In this document: piece after piece, positions 31,612 through 36,036 of the stretch
Numbering within the stretch: position 1 is the stretch's first letter
Layout of the letters: each line of letters starts with the position of its first letter
Assembly: GCA_014825775.1 (NCBI GenBank)
Contig: MVAQ01000219.1
Span: 1-36,036, forward strand
Source of the DNA: Krasilnikovozyma curviuscula
Lineage: Eukaryota > Basidiomycota > Tremellomycetes > Cystofilobasidiales > Mrakiaceae
Reading direction: 5' to 3'
DNA: 36,036 nucleotides
Program-made: the position numbers and the translations under genes
Notes under the pieces: model-generated
The model's database searches: none
Told to the model about the DNA's origin: nothing
Seen by the model: the letters and a program-made list of their open reading frames with translations, nothing else

Positions 31612-34120
31612 ATGTCCATCACGCACGGATACAGATCTTCATCAGCCAGACCAGCTCAAGGCGTATTACCCTTTCAAACACTTCCCACCGATGGCGTAAG
31701 CAACTCGATATCAAAGTCGCCTTGGGTCTCCGACGATGCCGCTGCACCTTTCAGCTGCCATTGGAAGCCATGTCCCATGGTCTTTAACCACCAGTCCAGC
31801 CTCGTTAAGCATCTGACCTCTGGAGAATGTGTGTACGTCGTTTTTGATGAAAAGGACTATCCATTGCGATGTGTGGCAGGAAACGGGTGTCAAAAGAGGT
31901 TCAAGAGTCAAGTAGCTCTAAGGTGAGCCCCTGAATCTCTCTACGACTTATAGATGCTTACAGATGGATATTCTTTCATATATATTTGTGGATAAACAAG
32001 AGCTCATATTGCTAGCGAAGACCAACACCCAGACCTGAGCACCAGTGGCAATCGAAACCCAATCAGTGATTGCAACACCTTGACGCCGGTTTTATCTTTA
32101 TCTTCACGGTCCGCCTCAGTCTCGAATAGTCGTAGGTGTTTATCTCAGTTCAATGGTCGGTCTTTTGCAGACGGGCAGTCGATGAAGCTCTCACAGCTGG
32201 AATTTTCACGAGACATCCAACCCTGCGGGGCCCAACTGCAGCCTCTGTTTTCAGACTTTTACGATAACTCTTCAGGCAATCCCATCTCCTCTCTTTGTTC
32301 TACATACACCACCCAGCCTGTTAGAACTCTATCTCAAGAGAATCTATTACCCAAACCTGACCTGGAGACCGAAACACATACTACGTCACCATCACTATCA
32401 CTGTCGCATCAACCAACTGTTGTACCAAGTACCACAGCATGGGAAGAAATTTCATCTTCGGCGACATGTTCTCTGTCTGTACCAAGCCATTCACGGGCAA
32501 CTGCCGATACCTTGCCTATGTACTCGTACAGGTACTCGAACAGACTACCACCAGCTGAGCCTCTCACTTTGAATACTTTCGTGGTTTCTTGTTTTTGTGG
32601 TAGATCTGATAAAATCGGAGAACTCGTCCAAGTAAGTGTGCAGTAATTAATAATTTATTTGACCTCGGCTGATCGATACCTCCAATTTGCAGTGTGACAA
32701 GTGCTATGTTTGGCAACACTCTTACTGTAACAACTTCGAAGATGAGTATGGTCAACCAGTACCAGATCAACTGCAGCTGAAGGATATCGATCAATTCTTC
32801 TGCGAACTCTGTAATTACCGGAAGGTTGATGTCGACGGGAAGAGAGCTGGCTGGGATCAGTGGGAGCAGACATCCCATTCAGGGTCTCCAAAACAGAAAG
32901 AGAAGGTCATAAATTGCGCCAATGGTTGCATTGCAGCTACATCCAGCTCGACGAACTCGATGTTTGCAGACGCGTCGGAGGATGTGGATGAGATTGTCAG
33001 GCGTGGGACGAAGATGGGCAAGAAGAGGAAGCTCCCTCTTCGAGTTGGATCAGCACCCTTTGAGGAATCTTCATCCAAAAAGAAGAGGGCTTCTATCAAG
33101 TCACCGGCTACTGTAGAAATTACCAACATTACTACAAACCCCAAGCCCGTAAAGCACCCTCGCGTCACTCCTCTTGTATTGGAACCGACTCCCCTCATGC
33201 CCCTACTATCTCCAACTTCAATTCAAGGGTTGACACACATGTCACCTCAGATATTCCAGCCACCACTGTCGGTTGCACAGCAACTATCTCAGCCTCCAAG
33301 AGCGAAGGAGGGGCTTTCGATGGATTCGATTCATTCTACAATCATCCCTGAAACTCCTCTTTCACTCATCGCATCATCAACTTCCTCTTCAAAAGAACCG
33401 GAAGCACCTTTTTCTGTATTTCAATCTTCGACATCCTCTGAAAGGGCCCTATCACCAGCAACCTTGGCGTCCAAAGCTGGTCCAAGTTCACAATGGACCT
33501 CAATCAAGTCACCATCCCTCTCGCATATAAAACCATTTTTGGCCCGTCCAGCAGTTATTCTACCTCAGTTGAACTCGGCGGGAGCAATTCCAACAGGTGA
33601 TGGAGCCAGGGCGGTTGTAGGTGAAGACTCACTCCCAGCTGCAATGGACGTCCTGGGAACACCCGAGTCTCGATTTGAGGACGAAGATGAAGAGGTAGAG
33701 AATCAGGTTCAACTCGCACTTTCACCTTCTACTGAACCTGAAGAAGCAGCCCAGATGCATGTTCAATCACCACCACGACTACCAACCTCCTTGCAATCAC
33801 AACAGAATCAAGAAGCTGGTGCTTGTGATGGCTCAAATGACGATGTCGTGTTTGTGTTGGAGAACAACAAGAAAAAAACCACTCGCCGCCATCAGTCTCA
33901 GATCCAAGAAGAAACCAGGGTCAAGGCTGAGGAGGAGGACGATGTGCCATTACTGAATGCGAGTGGGCGCCAGTTGGGTCTGCCGACTGGACCCCGTGTG
34001 ATTGATCGTGACGAAGAGGATGATGTTCCTATCGTTAGGAGAAGCTGTAGAAATAACAGACCTATAGAAAGGAATCCCCGTGGTTATTATCTGCCACAGC
34101 TAGGCCGGTCTAGGAATTGA
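31612..34120 (+). CDS. C2H2-like and PHD zinc-finger nuclear protein
   Basis: Probable chromatin or transcription regulator. Three exons (31612-31922, 32016-32631, 32693-34120) join in phase to give 784 residues. The N-terminal part has a C2H2-type finger (FSCHWKPCPMVFNHQSSLVK, then HLTSGEC, with Cys in place of the last His) and a second, degenerate one (CVAGNGCQKRFKSQVALR). A Ser/Thr-rich linker follows. A PHD finger spans the exon 2/3 junction: CFCGRSDKIGELVQ, then CDKCYVWQHSYC, and FFCELC after ~22 residues; this matches C4HC3 spacing and resembles the PHD of Set3/Cti6-type proteins that read histone H3 tails. Basic nuclear-localisation-like patches follow (GKKRKLPLR, SSKKKR). The rest is a long Pro/Ser-rich and acidic tail with a conserved-looking basic end (RRSCRNNRPIERNPRGYY). 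The aromatic Trp of CYVWQH is retained. Confidence 0.85.
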
Positions 34121-34704
34121 ATAGGACGATGTAGATTTTGACAAAAAGCATACAATTTTTGTAATTCTGTGTAGCACTTGAAAGAAATTCAGAGAAAGAG
34201 GTGACAGGGTTTCTAGCGCTCAGTACCATCATTAGTGGAGGAGTGGAATTACCGGCAGTACCTTATTCATTGAAGTACAGAGCGCTGGAAGAAATTATGT
34301 AATCAATTTTTCAGGAAGAAGGAGTAACTCTCGACAGAGAGTTGGGATATACGGTGATGAAACAACGCCGCGTTGGTTGGCCGTTCGCCAGCCGCTTCGA
34401 GAAACGGGGGAGCAAGCCGAAGGCCTCAACTATACCATCTATCCTTCTAAGTCAAATTTCTGTATAAGATTGGACTCAGTGAACAATTCCGGAGGGGAGC
34501 AGTCGAAGTCGGGTTTAGCAAAGGCGCGCTCTCTTTTCTCCGTAGTGAAATGACTCGAAATCAGAGCAATGTCTTCAGCACCCGACGGTGATGCTTTTTT
34601 TCGTGAGTAGAACTCTCTCGAGCTTGGACGCTAATTTCATGATGCTAACAACCTGTCCCGGCGACCTTTTCCTGCTGGCTCTGGTGAATAGGAGTGACTC
34701 AAGC
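34121..34704. other. Intergenic region upstream of the acetyltransferase gene
   Basis: About 580 bases on the same strand as both neighbours. An ATG near 34570 opens a short frame with a GTGAGT donor, but it does not join the acetyltransferase frame in phase. No other gene was recognised. Confidence 0.4.
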
Positions 34705-35943
34705 ATGGTCTACAAGAACACTTTCAAGCACGTCCCACTGCAGACAGATCCCAACATTCATCTCAATACGAGGGTAGAGGACTACGACTTCAACTTCTGC
34801 CTTACCGGGGCTGCCATTTAAAGTCTGAAACAGGACGATGTCAAGGTGGAAATACGGCCGTTTGTAGTCGGTCTCCTTCCTCTCCTCCGGTCGAGCGCTT
34901 TATATGGCTAGAATTTGGCTGATACTAAGCCAAATTATGTCTCTTTTATCTTCCCTCTTCCTATTTTTTGGTGCTACAGCCCTCGCTCTACGCCGCTGAG
35001 ACTGCACTCGCGACCAGAGGCCACCCTGAGCTATTCGACTGGCTTCCTCGACACCCTTGGAGATCGACATCTGACGTCTGTTTATGGGCAGAAGAGTGGG
35101 CTAGAACAAACTCTGTGAGCCCCGGACTTGTCCCCCGCACCTGTCTTCAACTTCCTTCGCCGTATAAAACGGCGCTAATGAAATTCATGTGATACTCTCG
35201 CTATCATCTTCTCAACCATCCAGAGCTGTATAGCGTATGCTATCTTTGATCTCACCAAACCATGCCCGGATCACTGTCAGTTGGATCCTGAGAACTGGCC
35301 AGGCTCGATCGCAGGAGTCATATGCTACTCCAACTCCTCTCAGGAGAATTTAGTCAGTGAGCTAGACTTTGCGATGATGTCAGTATTTTTTCGGTGCTCT
35401 TTGGAGCTCGTCTGTCTTCTGTCCACTTCCGAGCCTGATATCTCGATCTCAATGCCGCTGTACATCACGTCTTCAGCTTCCCATCAGCTCAACGAACACA
35501 CGTCGCGACTCATACCAACTGGTTGATGCTTGATCACGCTTTCAAGTTGCCTTCTGAAGGGGAACTAGGGATGCGACGAATGCAATGGGTCGCTCATCAG
35601 TTATGCCTTCCATCGTAGGGACACCAGCTTCTGATCTTTCGCAGCCAATCTTATCATAATCCCCACTCACCGCTTTTCTTTTCTGGATACACATACTTCA
35701 CTTTGTGGTTCTTTCTGTTGTGGCAGACGCGACGCTGCACTTCGTCTTGGGTTCACGTTTGAAGGCACTATCAAACAATCTCGAATCTTGCCGCTGGGAA
35801 AAGTCGGATCCTGGCCCGGTCGAGAAAATGACGGAAAGCACCCACATTTCAGTAGAGACACGATGTCGTTTGCTATGACGTACGATGAATGGGAGGGTGG
35901 GTTGAAGGAGAAGGGGCTCGCGTTGGTACAGAAGAAGTATTGA
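34705..35943 (+). CDS. GNAT-family N-acetyltransferase with in-frame stop (possible pseudogene)
   Basis: Resembles fungal RimJ/RimL-like GNAT proteins (Acetyltransf_3 type), which transfer acetyl groups from acetyl-CoA to amines. Start at 34705 (MVYKNTFKHVPLQTDPNIHL); the family's N-terminal motif appears as DFNFCLTGAAI, directly followed by TAA at 34819-34821. The same frame then continues with SLKQDDVKVEIRPF to a donor at 34864. Later exons are intact: 34980-35114 (GHPELFDWLPRHPW), from 35224 (AYAIFDLTKP, WPGSIAGVICYSNSSQENLV), then AQRTHVATHTNWLMLDHAF, GMRRMQWVAHQ and DAALRLGFTFEGTIKQSRIL. It ends at TGA 35941-35943. The QRTHV and R-x-A-A-x-R-LGF blocks mark the acetyl-CoA-binding core. 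No intron I can find removes the stop without losing the conserved FNFCLTG motif. Nonsense mutation, assembly error or readthrough are all possible. Confidence 0.65.
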
Positions 35944-36000
35944 GTCCTCGTTGCTGACTCTTCGTACCGCTACCATCTTTTTTGTTTCGCGATCTTGTCG

Positions 36001-36032
36001 TTTTTTTTTTTTTTTTTTTTTTTTTGGGGGGG
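36001..36032 (+). repeat. Terminal T25-G7 homopolymer tract
   Basis: The last bases are 25 T followed by 7 G and then TTTA. This is not the TTAGGG-type repeat expected of a fungal telomere. It could be a natural poly(T) tract or a low-quality sequence end. Confidence 0.7.
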
Positions 36033-36036
36033 TTTA

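Noticed and set aside
36001..36036. Telomere
   Set aside because: No TTAGGG-type repeat units are present, only one T-run and one G-run.

Overview
This window is nuclear DNA from a filamentous or yeast-like fungus, most likely a basidiomycete and possibly a tremellomycete (the class is a guess). Genes are densely interrupted by short GT-AG introns of about 45-110 bases, exons can be as small as 16-23 bases, and there are no operons or ribosome binding sites. I read the products by splicing exons by eye and checking that reading phase carries across junctions. No rRNA, tRNA, CRISPR array or clear transposon was recognised.

Layout, left to right. Positions 1-7736 (minus): one very large secreted or surface protein gene, cut by the left edge. 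It has a signal peptide, a Ser/Thr-rich stalk, four tandem cysteine-rich modules of about 1.0-1.1 kb of DNA each, a second Ser/Thr-rich linker, a divergent fifth module and a C-terminal part. 7819-8408 (minus): a small orphan gene. 8637-10464 (minus): a zinc alcohol dehydrogenase of the NADP-dependent ADH6/7 type. 12398-16800 (plus): an OPT-family oligopeptide transporter, divergent from the dehydrogenase. 17723-18828 (minus): an orphan 203-residue protein whose seven exons are all multiples of three. 19297-20803 (minus) and 21931-23377 (plus): a head-to-head pair of paralogous seven-helix membrane proteins. 24016-27884 (minus): a Ser/Pro-rich protein of about 1,129 residues with two C-terminal membrane segments. 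29239-30918 (plus): a D-2-hydroxyacid dehydrogenase of the glyoxylate/hydroxypyruvate reductase type. 31612-34120 (plus): a nuclear protein with C2H2-like finger(s) and a PHD finger. 34705-35943 (plus): a GNAT acetyltransferase gene carrying an in-frame stop codon.

The genes do not form an obvious cluster. The transporter, dehydrogenases and acetyltransferase are ordinary metabolic genes, and the membrane and surface proteins look lineage-specific. The most unusual element is the left-hand gene. The complete multi-exon module, including 18- and 23-base microexons of fixed length, has been copied in tandem, giving repeated domains whose cysteine spacing recalls the fungal CFEM domain with an enlarged first loop. 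Two orphan genes, the divergent paralog pair and the stop-containing acetyltransferase are the other points of interest.
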